Assembly (NCBI GenBank): GCA_027486895.1
Contig: JAIXOE010000037.1
Location: forward strand, 62,001 to 126,000
Direction: 5' to 3'
DNA: 64,000 nt
DNA from: Sphingomonadales bacterium
GTDB lineage: Bacteria; Pseudomonadota; Alphaproteobacteria; Sphingomonadales; Sphingomonadaceae
Shown: piece after piece, positions 46,868 to 55,583 of the stretch
How the letters are laid out: the number at the start of each line of letters is the position of its first letter
How positions within the stretch are numbered: position 1 is the first letter of the stretch
Program-made: the position numbers and the translations under genes
The notes under the pieces: generated by a model
Database searches by the model: none
Told to the model about the DNA's origin: nothing
The model's input: only the letters and a program-made list of their open reading frames with translations

Positions 46868-49156
46868 ATGACCACACGTTCAAAAATCGTCGGCTTGACG
46901 CAGCATATTTCGGATCAATCCACGCACGACCATGTCGTAGAGGAAACGAACGCGACTACGGACATGCTTCCGGACGATGTATATTCAGCAACTTACGATG
47001 ATGCGTATGAACTTCAGGAGCCGCGGCGCAGTGTTTTGGCATTTGTGGTGCCGACGTTGCTTCTTGTCGCATTTGTCGGCTGGACTGCATTTTTTGCAAT
47101 GACCTATTGGCCCGAGGCGCAAACTGGCCTCACCAATAATCGCGTTGTTGAACTTGTCGCTAATTGGGCCATCCCTGCCCTATTGATCGCAGTAGCTTGG
47201 TTGCTGGTGATGCGTAGCAGCAGCCGTGAAGCTACCCGATTCGGCAATGTAGCTGCTTTGTTGCGTAACGAAAGCGATGCGCTGAGTCAGCGGATGCGCA
47301 CGGTAAACGAAGAGATCTCGTTGGCACGCGAGTTTTTGTCGCAAAACGCGCGTGATTTGGAGTCGCTTGGGCGGCAGTCCTCTCAGAAATTGATGGATTC
47401 GGCGCAGGTGCTCACGGCAGCGCTCGCCGATAGCGACGAAAAGGCAAAAACGCTTGAGGCGGTAAGCCAATCCGCAAACACCAATTTGGAGCAGCTTCGC
47501 AAGCATCTGCCTGTCGTCACGAGCGCAGCGAAGGACGTGACGAACCAGATTGGCAGTGCTGGAAATAACGCGCAAATCCAGATCAAGGCGCTGATAGCCA
47601 CTCTCGAGCGCGTCAGCGATGCGGGGAAATCCGTGCGCGACTATATCGATGATGTTGAAGTGCGCGCTGATGATTTAGCGGTTAAATTAGAACAGTCGCT
47701 AAGCAGCAGTGCAAAGCTGCTCGACGTACGAAGTGCTGAAGCGCTTGACCGAAGCGCCGAAATGGCGACTTTGATGGACAGCGCATCGCAAGCGATATCG
47801 AGCGGCATCGCGCAAGCATCGGGCGATATAGATTCGATCCTCACTGACAGTCAGGAACATATTCAGTCGAGCCTAGTAGAATTGCGGCAGGCACTTGGTG
47901 AGGTCGGCAGCCAGACCGAACAGGAAGAGGCGCGCATCCACGACATGATTGCGACAATAAGCACGCACATTCGCACCAGCGCAGACCAAATTTCTGAGGT
48001 TGATCGGGTAGCAACCGAACAAACATCCAAACTTGCCTTTGCGGTTTCCGCGCTGGGAGAGAGCACGCGGTCAGTCGGCTCCGCGCTGACAGATAATCAG
48101 GCGGTCACCGAACAACTTATTGGACAATCCGACAGGCTGTTGGAATCGCTTGGCACGGCAAACCACGAAATCAGCAAGACCATCCCTGCAGCTATGGACG
48201 TACTCAGCGTTCAGTTGTCCGATGGTGTCGCGCAGATCAAATCAGCTTTGTCGAGTGCGCAATCCCTCGAGGAACTGAGCGACAACATGCTTGAGAAGCT
48301 AAACGGGCTTGAGCAGCTTATTGCCACCCAGCGCGACTCTGTGAGCGTGCTCATGACGCAAAGCGATGCGCATTTTTCAGCACGTCATGAGCAAGTCGAC
48401 GCGCTTGGTTCATCGCTTCGACAGACACAATCGCTGCTTGAGGAAATGTCGGATGAGGCAAATGACCGGCTCGTAACCTCGTTGCTTCGGGTGCGCGAAT
48501 CCACACGTGCAGCCGCGGAGAGCAGCCGGAAGATATTGGATGATGAACTTGCACATATTGCGGACCAATTAACTGAACAAAACCGGACGGCGCTTGCAAA
48601 CGCATTGGATGCGCAAGTTGCTTCGATGAATTCGGCGGTCCAGGAAGCGATTGAACGCAATGTAGAGCTGTCCGAAGCTGCGTCAGGCCTAGTCGTCAAG
48701 CAATTGGCCGAACTGGATGAAATGACCAGCAGCCTCGAAAGCCGCATTGCCGATAGCAAAAACAGCTTTGAATCAGTTCATGATGACAGCTTCGCCCGCC
48801 GGATGGTGCTGTTAACGGAATCGCTGAATTCGACGGCAATCGATGTCGCTAAAATATTGTCGAACGACATTACCGACACGGCATGGGCATCTTATCTCAA
48901 GGGCGACAGGGGCGTGTTTACCCGCCGTGCGGTTCGGCTATTGGATGCTGGAGAGGCAAAGATCATCGCCAATCATTATGGCGAGGACAGCGAATTCCGC
49001 GAGCATGTGAACCGTTACGTACACGACTTTGAATCCATCATGCGCCTGTTGCTGAGCACACGCGATGGCAACGCCATTGGTGTAACTCTCCTGTCGTCCG
49101 ATATTGGTAAGCTATATGTTGCGCTTGCCCAAGCTATCGAACGACTGCGGAATTAA
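46868..49156 (+). CDS. Large membrane-anchored coiled-coil protein of unknown function
   Basis: The protein has 762 residues. An acidic N-terminal tail of about 50 residues precedes two membrane helices (about 56-79 and 98-116). About 500 residues of heptad-like, Ser/Ala/Gln/Leu-rich helix (120-640) then read like the signalling stalk of a chemoreceptor but lack the conserved hairpin tip. A C-terminal globular part of about 120 residues contains TAWASYLKGDRGVFTRRAVRLLDAGEAK and RYVHDFESIMRLLLSTRDGNAIGVTLLSSDIGKLYVALAQA. It may be a scaffold in cell division or envelope organisation, but that is a guess. The stop is three bases from the convergent DUF1467 stop. Confidence 0.83.
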   Translation: MTTRSKIVGLTQHISDQSTHDHVVEETNATTDMLPDDVYSATYDDAYELQEPRRSVLAFVVPTLLLVAFVGWTAFFAMTYWPEAQTGLTNNRVVELVANWAIPALLIAVAWLLVMRSSSREATRFGNVAALLRNESDALSQRMRTVNEEISLAREFLSQNARDLESLGRQSSQKLMDSAQVLTAALADSDEKAKTLEAVSQSANTNLEQLRKHLPVVTSAAKDVTNQIGSAGNNAQIQIKALIATLERVSDAGKSVRDYIDDVEVRADDLAVKLEQSLSSSAKLLDVRSAEALDRSAEMATLMDSASQAISSGIAQASGDIDSILTDSQEHIQSSLVELRQALGEVGSQTEQEEARIHDMIATISTHIRTSADQISEVDRVATEQTSKLAFAVSALGESTRSVGSALTDNQAVTEQLIGQSDRLLESLGTANHEISKTIPAAMDVLSVQLSDGVAQIKSALSSAQSLEELSDNMLEKLNGLEQLIATQRDSVSVLMTQSDAHFSARHEQVDALGSSLRQTQSLLEEMSDEANDRLVTSLLRVRESTRAAAESSRKILDDELAHIADQLTEQNRTALANALDAQVASMNSAVQEAIERNVELSEAASGLVVKQLAELDEMTSSLESRIADSKNSFESVHDDSFARRMVLLTESLNSTAIDVAKILSNDITDTAWASYLKGDRGVFTRRAVRLLDAGEAKIIANHYGEDSEFREHVNRYVHDFESIMRLLLSTRDGNAIGVTLLSSDIGKLYVALAQAIERLRN

Positions 49157-49159
49157 ACC

Positions 49160-49432
49160 TTAGACAGGCCTGTTTAACAGCGAGTCAAAACTGTGGCGGT
49201 CAACCCAGCCATAGATGTAATTGGCATAATATAACCCGAACAGGGCAGCGGATAACAATGTTGTCCGCAACAATATGGTACGGGGTTGGAAGTTTCCGGG
49301 GGCACTGTCAGCTTGCCCGGGCACCTTAGGCAGCCCCAATTCATCATGGGTACGCACGCCGATTGGAAGAATGACAAACGCCGTCATCACCCAAAAAAGC
49401 ACGTAAATAGCGACAATTGATGTCCAGTTCAT
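49160..49432 (-). CDS. DUF1467 family small membrane protein
   Basis: This is a 90-residue protein with two helices (about 5-24 and 52-72). The family hallmark WVMTAFVILPIGVRTHDE after the first helix is seen here as FWVMTAFVILPIGVRTHDELG. Its start overlaps the rnj stop (ATGA), an arrangement I recall from other alphaproteobacteria. It is the last gene of the long minus-strand nuo-birA-coaX-rnj run. Function is unknown. Confidence 0.87.
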   Translation of the reverse strand: MNWTSIVAIYVLFWVMTAFVILPIGVRTHDELGLPKVPGQADSAPGNFQPRTILLRTTLLSAALFGLYYANYIYGWVDRHSFDSLLNRPV

Positions 49433-51072
49433 GCTGTCTCCAATATCATCACATCAACTATTGGCTTTTTGCCAGTCCAACTCACGGCAACGCGGCGAAC
49501 GGCCAAGCGTACGGACTCGCGGAGCTTTTCATAATCACCGCGATTGTCCTTAACTGCTTTCACTGCAGCCGCGGTTGCTTCCTCGACAAAATCATCAAGA
49601 TCTTCTTCGATAGGAACGCCATGCAAACGGATTTCCGGACTACCGAGCAACCTGTCATTCGCCCCAAGGGCGAAAGCGACCGAAATCAATCCGTACCAAG
49701 AAAGTCGCCGGCGTTCGTTCAACGTTGCGCCATCGGCAGCAATTATGGTGTCACCATCAAGAATCAGGCGACCAGTTCGTTCCTTACCGATGGTCTTGGG
49801 GTCACCGGGCGCCAAACGCACGACGTCTCCATTCGATTGCACCACAGACTTTGGAACGCCATGCGCGAGCGCGAAACGTGCCTGTTCTGCCATGTGCCGG
49901 CGTTCGCCATGAACTGGGACAAGGATTTCAGGCCTGATCCAGTCATACAAGGCAGCAAGTTCGGGCTGACCCGGGTGACCCGAGACATGGACATGCGCCT
50001 GCTTTTCCGTAACCGTCAGAATGTTGCGCTCGGCCAGCTTGTTCATAATGATGCCGATCGCGATTTCATTACCCGGGATTTGCTTGGACGAGAAAATAAC
50101 GGTGTCGCCTTCTTCCAGCTTCACAGGATGATTTCCTTCCGCAATGCGGGCGAGCGCTGCGCGGGCCTCACCCTGCCCGCCTGTCGCAACAACCATGACT
50201 TCATGACGTGCAAGGCTATCAACGCTTTCCATGTCGATAGTTTTGGGCAAGTCCTTCAAATAGCCATTGGCTTGCGCTGCCTCAAGGATCCGATGCAACG
50301 ATCGACCTGCAAAGCACAATGTACGTCCGCTTTCGCGCGCAACTTCGCCCAAAGTCTGCAATCGGGCCGCGTTGGAAGCGAATGTCGTAACAACCACTCG
50401 GCCCTTCGCTGCTCTGACGGACTTCAGCAGGTCATCCTTCACGCTGCCTTCGCTGCCACTGTTTCCAGTATTGAAGACGTTGGTGGAATCGCAGACCATC
50501 GCCAGTATTCCTGTGTCGCCAATGGCGGTCAGCGCGTCTGCGGTGGTCGGAGTGCCCAATACGGGGCGTTCATCCAGCTTCCAGTCGCCGGTATGGAAAA
50601 TCTTGCCATAAGGCGTGGTAATCAGACAGGCGCTCATCTCAAGAATGGAGTGCGCCAGCGTCACAAATTTAAAGTCGAACGGCCCCATGGAGAATGCACC
50701 TTCCATGGGAATGACATTCAACTCTACAATATCAGCAATGCCTTCTTCCTCAAGCTTGCCGCGAATGAGCGTTGCTGTGAACGGCGTCGCATATAACGGC
50801 ACACCAAGGTCAGCAGCAAAATAGGCCACCGCACCGATATGATCTTCGTGACCATGCGTCAGTACAATGCCCAAAAGATCTTTTTTGCGTTTCTCGATAA
50901 ATTCCAGATCTGGAAGTACGAGGTCAATGCCGGGATATTCTGAGTTGGCAAATGTCAGGCCAAGATCGACCATTACCCACTTGCCATCGCAACCATATAA
51001 ATTGACGTTCATGCCAATTTCATTTGATCCACCAAGAGCAAGGAAAAGCAGTTCATTTTTTGGGGTCGTCAT
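49429..51072 (-). CDS. rnj: Ribonuclease J
   Basis: The protein has 547 residues. A metallo-beta-lactamase domain carries the metal motif HGHEDH (residues 73-78), with further ligands in LAHSI and FHTGDW. The beta-CASP insert includes TTFASNAARLQTLG, and HVSGHPGQPELAALYDWIRPEILVPVHGE follows, then a C-terminal domain. It has both 5' exonuclease and endonuclease activity on RNA and matures or degrades mRNA and rRNA in alphaproteobacteria. Its start overlaps the coaX stop by one base (TAATG). Confidence 0.96.
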   Translation of the reverse strand: MTTPKNELLFLALGGSNEIGMNVNLYGCDGKWVMVDLGLTFANSEYPGIDLVLPDLEFIEKRKKDLLGIVLTHGHEDHIGAVAYFAADLGVPLYATPFTATLIRGKLEEEGIADIVELNVIPMEGAFSMGPFDFKFVTLAHSILEMSACLITTPYGKIFHTGDWKLDERPVLGTPTTADALTAIGDTGILAMVCDSTNVFNTGNSGSEGSVKDDLLKSVRAAKGRVVVTTFASNAARLQTLGEVARESGRTLCFAGRSLHRILEAAQANGYLKDLPKTIDMESVDSLARHEVMVVATGGQGEARAALARIAEGNHPVKLEEGDTVIFSSKQIPGNEIAIGIIMNKLAERNILTVTEKQAHVHVSGHPGQPELAALYDWIRPEILVPVHGERRHMAEQARFALAHGVPKSVVQSNGDVVRLAPGDPKTIGKERTGRLILDGDTIIAADGATLNERRRLSWYGLISVAFALGANDRLLGSPEIRLHGVPIEEDLDDFVEEATAAAVKAVKDNRGDYEKLRESVRLAVRRVAVSWTGKKPIVDVMILETA

Positions 51073-51854
51073 TATGTTATTTCTCTATTCCTGTACAAAA
51101 GCGCCAGCCCCCGCAGCGTAAGATCGGGTTCTACCCGGTCAAATAAATGGCCATGTTGCTGAAACAAGATCGCCAAACCGCCGGTTGCAATGACCGATAC
51201 CGGTTCGCCAATTTCAGCCTTCATTCGGGCAATCATCCCCTCGATCATTGCCACATAGCCCCAATAGATGCCAATCTGCATTTGTCCAACAGTGGTTGTA
51301 CCAATTACACTTTCATTTGGCGGCGGTTCGATTGCAATTCGTGGAAGCATCGCCGCTGCGCCATACAATGCATCAAGCGACAGATTAACGCCTGGCGCAA
51401 TGCTTCCGCCTCGATACGAACCATCAGGTCCAATATAGTCAAACGTCGTAGCTGTGCCGAAGCTGATCACGATCTTATGCCCGTTGGCTAGGGATTGGGC
51501 AGCGATTGCATTCACTGCGCGGTCTGCGCCAACCGACTGCGGCTCAGCAACACGCAGCTGAATGCCCCAAGCAGCAGCGCCCCGCCCAGCCACAAGCGCT
51601 TCACACCCAAAATAGCGCGTCGCCAAAAGTTGTAGATTGTGAAGCGCGCGCGGTACGACCGTCGCGATGATCACTGCGTCGATATCAGACCGCTTAAACC
51701 CTGCCATTTGGATCAACTGATCTAACCAAACCGCATATTCATCGGCCGTGCGGCGCGCATCTGTGGCAATGCGCCAGCGGTGTAATATCTCACCATTGTC
51801 ATCGACCAACGCAAACTTCGCGTTTGTATTACCCGTGTCTATTGCGAGCAACAT
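51072..51854 (-). CDS. coaX: Type III pantothenate kinase
   Basis: The 260-residue ASKHA-fold enzyme starts coenzyme A synthesis and needs a monovalent cation. [16 protein letters not shown] holds the catalytic Asp6 and phosphate loop. [12 protein letters not shown] (Asp about 111), [24 protein letters not shown] and IATGGLA follow in order. It lies 11 bases behind birA and overlaps rnj. Confidence 0.96.
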   Translation of the reverse strand: MLLAIDTGNTNAKFALVDDNGEILHRWRIATDARRTADEYAVWLDQLIQMAGFKRSDIDAVIIATVVPRALHNLQLLATRYFGCEALVAGRGAAAWGIQLRVAEPQSVGADRAVNAIAAQSLANGHKIVISFGTATTFDYIGPDGSYRGGSIAPGVNLSLDALYGAAAMLPRIAIEPPPNESVIGTTTVGQMQIGIYWGYVAMIEGMIARMKAEIGEPVSVIATGGLAILFQQHGHLFDRVEPDLTLRGLALLYRNREIT

Positions 51855-51865
51855 CGCCCACCCCT

Positions 51866-52582
51866 TTAAACTAGAAAAACATCTGCCGCGTGAATGGCAC
51901 GAATTTCTCCATCCGCCAAGCGAAGCCGAAGTGCACCTTGATCGTCCAAACCTTGGAAAAGCCCCTGTAATTCCTCACCATCAGGTAATCGCGCCGAGAG
52001 TAGCGTACCCCGTGGATGCGCATATTCTTCCCATTGCCGGACAATGGTTTGTATGCCCGAAAACCGCCAGATCGCCATGTAACGCGCAAAAGCTTCAGCT
52101 AAGATTTCTACGCTTGACTGCGCGTCAGGAGGTGTTGCGCCAAGCGCACGCAAGTCTGACACTTTACGGTCGAGATTTTCAGGATGCCAAACCAGATTTA
52201 GCCCAATGCCGACCACGACCGCATCGGACGCTCTTTCCAACAATATTCCGCACAATTTCGCCCCATCGCGCGAAAGTATATCGTTTGGCCATTTCAGCGA
52301 AATATCGACATGCGGCGCCACTTGCCGGATGGCATCAAACACAGCCAAGGCTGTTACAAAAGCGAGGCTCGCAGGTGCGGGGTCGGTATCGCGCAGTCGA
52401 ACGATGGTGCTTGCGAACAAATTGCCCTTTGGGCTTTCCCAGCTGCGGCCAAGACGGCCTCTACCGCCATCCTGCGCATCGGCGCGAAGCCATAATCCCT
52501 CGGGAGCCCCCTGAGCCGCGCGCATCAGTAAATCAGCATTCGTTGAGCCCGTAAGCGCAACCTCTTCAAATATCGGCGTCAG
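51866..52582 (-). CDS. birA: Biotin-[acetyl-CoA-carboxylase] ligase
   Basis: The 238-residue catalytic and C-terminal domains without the N-terminal repressor helix-turn-helix make this a group I Bir[10 protein letters not shown] binds biotin, [17 protein letters not shown] is the biotinyl-AMP loop, and LKWPNDI carries the catalytic lysine; KLCGILLE and VVVGIGLNL follow. Start: homologues begin about 11-13 residues before TGSTN, and the only start-like codon there is CTG 52582, which overlaps the nuoN stop (CTGA) and has GAAGG upstream. The ATG at 52681 in the track lies 100 bases inside nuoN. Confidence 0.92.
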   Translation of the reverse strand: MTPIFEEVALTGSTNADLLMRAAQGAPEGLWLRADAQDGGRGRLGRSWESPKGNLFASTIVRLRDTDPAPASLAFVTALAVFDAIRQVAPHVDISLKWPNDILSRDGAKLCGILLERASDAVVVGIGLNLVWHPENLDRKVSDLRALGATPPDAQSSVEILAEAFARYMAIWRFSGIQTIVRQWEEYAHPRGTLLSARLPDGEELQGLFQGLDDQGALRLRLADGEIRAIHAADVFLV

Positions 52583-54021
52583 AAAAGGGCCTTCGCTGCA
52601 ACAGCTGTCCAAACACCAAGCACCGGAATGGCAAAATAGCCAAGCGGTGAATTGGCCGCGGCAAGAATTCCACCCGTCCACACAAGCACCTTGTCATCGC
52701 TTTCCGCAATAACATCGGCTGCATCATCGAAATACATGACTTTGACGACCTTCAGATAATAGAACGCGCCAATAACCGAAGCGGCGATACCGATGACAGC
52801 CAGTGGCAGCAAGCCAGCAGCGACAGCGGCATTGAATACCACCAACTTACCCCAGAAGCCGAACAATGGCGGAATGCCAGCGAGGCTGAACATGAAGATA
52901 GCGAATGCTGCCGCAAGCGCGGGGCGGGTCTTTGACAAGCCAGCGATATCGGCAAATTCTTCCCGATAGCTTCCGTCTTTGTCCTTCAGTTGCATCAGGC
53001 AGACGAAGCTGCCCAGTGTCATGACAACATAGATGGTCAGGTACACAAGCATAGCGGCGATGCCCTGTTCCGTTCCAGTCGCCAAACCGATCAGGATGAA
53101 GCCAACATTGTTGATGGAGCTATACGCCATAAGGCGCTTCAGATTTTGCTGACCGATTGCGCCGACTGCGCCGATGATGATCGACATCAACGCAACGGCA
53201 ATAATGATTTGCTGCCAGACAAGAATTTGCGAGCCAAATGCCTCAAGCACAATGCGCATTAACAAAGCCATGGCTGCAACTTTTGGCGCGCTTGCAAAAA
53301 ATGCGGTGACGGGCGTTGGCGCACCTTCGTAGACGTCAGGCGTCCACATATGGAACGGGGCGGCACTAATTTTGAACGCCAAACCGGACAGAATGAATAC
53401 GATGCCAAATATAAGGCCAAGGCCGACTTCCTTGTCCATCGCAACGCCGATTGCTGCGAAGCTTGTCGACCCAGCAAAACCATAAACCAGCGATGCGCCA
53501 AAAAGCAGCATACCGCTCGCTAAGCCGCCCAAGACGAAATATTTCAGGCCGGCTTCAGCTGAACGGCCATCCGAGCGAACAAAGCTTGCAAGGACGTAAG
53601 CCGAAAGGCTCTGAAGTTCTAAACCGATATATAATGAAATCAGATCGGTCGCCGATACCATCACGCCCATGCCAATGCACGAAAGCAAGATAAGAACCGG
53701 GTACTCAGCGCGCATCGCGCCAGCCTTCTCCAAGAAACGCGGCGCAATCATCAACGAAACCGCTGCAGCAATGTAAATCAGTAATTTGGAGAAATTGCCG
53801 AAAGCATCATTCACCATCAAACCGTCGAATGCCGATGAATTGGACCCCGAACCAAGAGAATTGACAGTCAGAGCGGCGGCCGCGGCAAGTGCAGCGACAG
53901 CCAATATGCTGATCAAGCGTCCAGCCTGATCCATCCACGCAGCCAACAACAGCAAAAAAAGCGCCGAGAAGCTGAGAATGATCTCGGGACGTACCAAGGA
54001 GAGAGAAGCGTTAAGTTCCAT
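52579..54021 (-). CDS. nuoN: NADH-quinone oxidoreductase subunit N
   Basis: This 480-residue Mrp-antiporter-like proton-pumping subunit of complex I has about fourteen helices, with family segments LIALYIGLELQSLSAYVLA, FKISAAPFHMWTPDVYEGAPTPVTAF (pumping-site lysine/histidine region) and LMAYSSINNVGFILIGLA. It is in the inner membrane. It is two bases behind nuoM and its stop overlaps the CTG start of birA. Confidence 0.96.
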   Translation of the reverse strand: MELNASLSLVRPEIILSFSALFLLLLAAWMDQAGRLISILAVAALAAAAALTVNSLGSGSNSSAFDGLMVNDAFGNFSKLLIYIAAAVSLMIAPRFLEKAGAMRAEYPVLILLSCIGMGVMVSATDLISLYIGLELQSLSAYVLASFVRSDGRSAEAGLKYFVLGGLASGMLLFGASLVYGFAGSTSFAAIGVAMDKEVGLGLIFGIVFILSGLAFKISAAPFHMWTPDVYEGAPTPVTAFFASAPKVAAMALLMRIVLEAFGSQILVWQQIIIAVALMSIIIGAVGAIGQQNLKRLMAYSSINNVGFILIGLATGTEQGIAAMLVYLTIYVVMTLGSFVCLMQLKDKDGSYREEFADIAGLSKTRPALAAAFAIFMFSLAGIPPLFGFWGKLVVFNAAVAAGLLPLAVIGIAASVIGAFYYLKVVKVMYFDDAADVIAESDDKVLVWTGGILAAANSPLGYFAIPVLGVWTAVAAKALF

Positions 54022-54023
54022 TA

Positions 54024-55583
54024 TTAATGGCTCCCCTCAGCCACGTCGTTTTTAGGTTCATGAGCAACGCGAAAGCGCGTTGTTGTCGGGTCGACTGCCA
54101 TTAATTTGCTGTCGCCAGATGGAGCTGCCCGTTCAATACGATCGACAATCGTCGCAACATCGCGGCGAATAGGGGCGAGGAAAGTTTCCGGATATACCCC
54201 CATCCACAACACAACGACCGCAATCGGTACGAGCAACCACATTTCGCGACCGCCAATATCCTGCATCGCTGCGGCATCGGCATTGACCTGCGGCCCGAAG
54301 GCTATCCGGCGATACAGATACAACATGTATCCTGCGCCAAGGATGATGCCCGTTGTTGCGATCAGCGTGGCCCATGTGGACACCTTATAGGCACCCGCAA
54401 GGCTCAGAAATTCTCCGACAAACCCGCTGGTACCGGGCAACCCTACGCTGGCCATGGTAAACAGCATGAACAGCAATGCATATTTGGGCATATTCACGCT
54501 GATGCCGCCATAACGGCTGATTTCACGTGTATGCAGACGGTCGTATATGACACCCACACAAAGGAAGAGCGCGCCCGAAACCAAACCGTGGCTGAGCATC
54601 ACGATAATTGCGCCTTCAATACCCTGCTGGTTGAATGTGAAGAGCCCGACCGTCACAATCGCCATGTGGGCGACCGACGAATATGCAATCAGCTTCTTCA
54701 TGTCCTGCTGCACCAACGCAACGAGCGACGTGTACACGACCGCGACCATCGATAGGCCAAACACCAACGGAATGAAGTTTGCGCTGGCCTCCGGGAACAT
54801 CGGCAACGAGAAACGCAGGAAACCGTAACCACCCATTTTTAGCAAGACGCCAGCCAAAATCACTGAGCCCGCAGTTGGGGCCTGAACGTGCGCATCAGGA
54901 AGCCATGTATGCACCGGCCACATCGGCATCTTCACGGCAAAGGACGCAAAGAATGCCAGCCACAACAACGTCTGTGCCTGTGCAGGAAAATCGGTGTTGA
55001 GCAATGTTGGAATGTCTGCGGTGCCCGCAAACTGGATCATCCACAACATCGCGATCAGCATCACGACGGACCCAAGCAACGTGTACAAGAAGAATTTGTA
55101 CGATGCGTAAATGCGGTCCTGACCACCCCAGATACCGATGATGAGGTACATCGGGATCAAGCCAGCTTCGAAGAAGATGTAGAACAGCAGCAAGTCCTGC
55201 GCTGCGAACACGCCAATCATCAGCGTTTCCATCAGCAGGAAGGCCGCCATATATTCGCCAACACGCTTTTGGATCGTATTCCAGCTTGCGCCGATGCAAA
55301 TCGGCATCAGGAACACGGACAGCATGATGAGCGTCAACGAGATACCGTCAATGCCAAGCTTCCATCCAATGGGACCGAACAGCTGCGCACTCTCAGTAAA
55401 CTGCCACTGCGCTCCAGCGGGATCATAGCTCATCCAAAGCAGCACGCCGAGGATTAGGTTGCCAAGGGTAGCAGTGAGCGCAATCGTACGCGCCAATTCC
55501 GCACGAACGAACAAGCACAATGCAGCAGCCACCATCGGAATGGCCAACATGATGGAAAGGACAGGAATATCCGCGACGTTCAT
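54024..55583 (-). CDS. nuoM: NADH-quinone oxidoreductase subunit M
   Basis: 519 residues, the second antiporter-like subunit. FFEAGLIPMYLIIGIWGG, VKMPMWPVHTWLPDAHVQAPTAGSVILAGVLLKMGGYGF and KKLIAYSSVAHMAIVTVG carry the conserved glutamate, lysine and histidine residues of the channel. The start overlaps the nuoL stop by one base. Confidence 0.97.
   Translation of the reverse strand: MNVADIPVLSIMLAIPMVAAALCLFVRAELARTIALTATLGNLILGVLLWMSYDPAGAQWQFTESAQLFGPIGWKLGIDGISLTLIMLSVFLMPICIGASWNTIQKRVGEYMAAFLLMETLMIGVFAAQDLLLFYIFFEAGLIPMYLIIGIWGGQDRIYASYKFFLYTLLGSVVMLIAMLWMIQFAGTADIPTLLNTDFPAQAQTLLWLAFFASFAVKMPMWPVHTWLPDAHVQAPTAGSVILAGVLLKMGGYGFLRFSLPMFPEASANFIPLVFGLSMVAVVYTSLVALVQQDMKKLIAYSSVAHMAIVTVGLFTFNQQGIEGAIIVMLSHGLVSGALFLCVGVIYDRLHTREISRYGGISVNMPKYALLFMLFTMASVGLPGTSGFVGEFLSLAGAYKVSTWATLIATTGIILGAGYMLYLYRRIAFGPQVNADAAAMQDIGGREMWLLVPIAVVVLWMGVYPETFLAPIRRDVATIVDRIERAAPSGDSKLMAVDPTTTRFRVAHEPKNDVAEGSH

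Noticed and set aside
49417-50796. Plus-strand 459-codon ORF opposite ribonuclease J
   Set aside because: Long, but antisense to rnj, which has all catalytic motifs; the ORF translation is Cys/Arg/His-rich without domain features.
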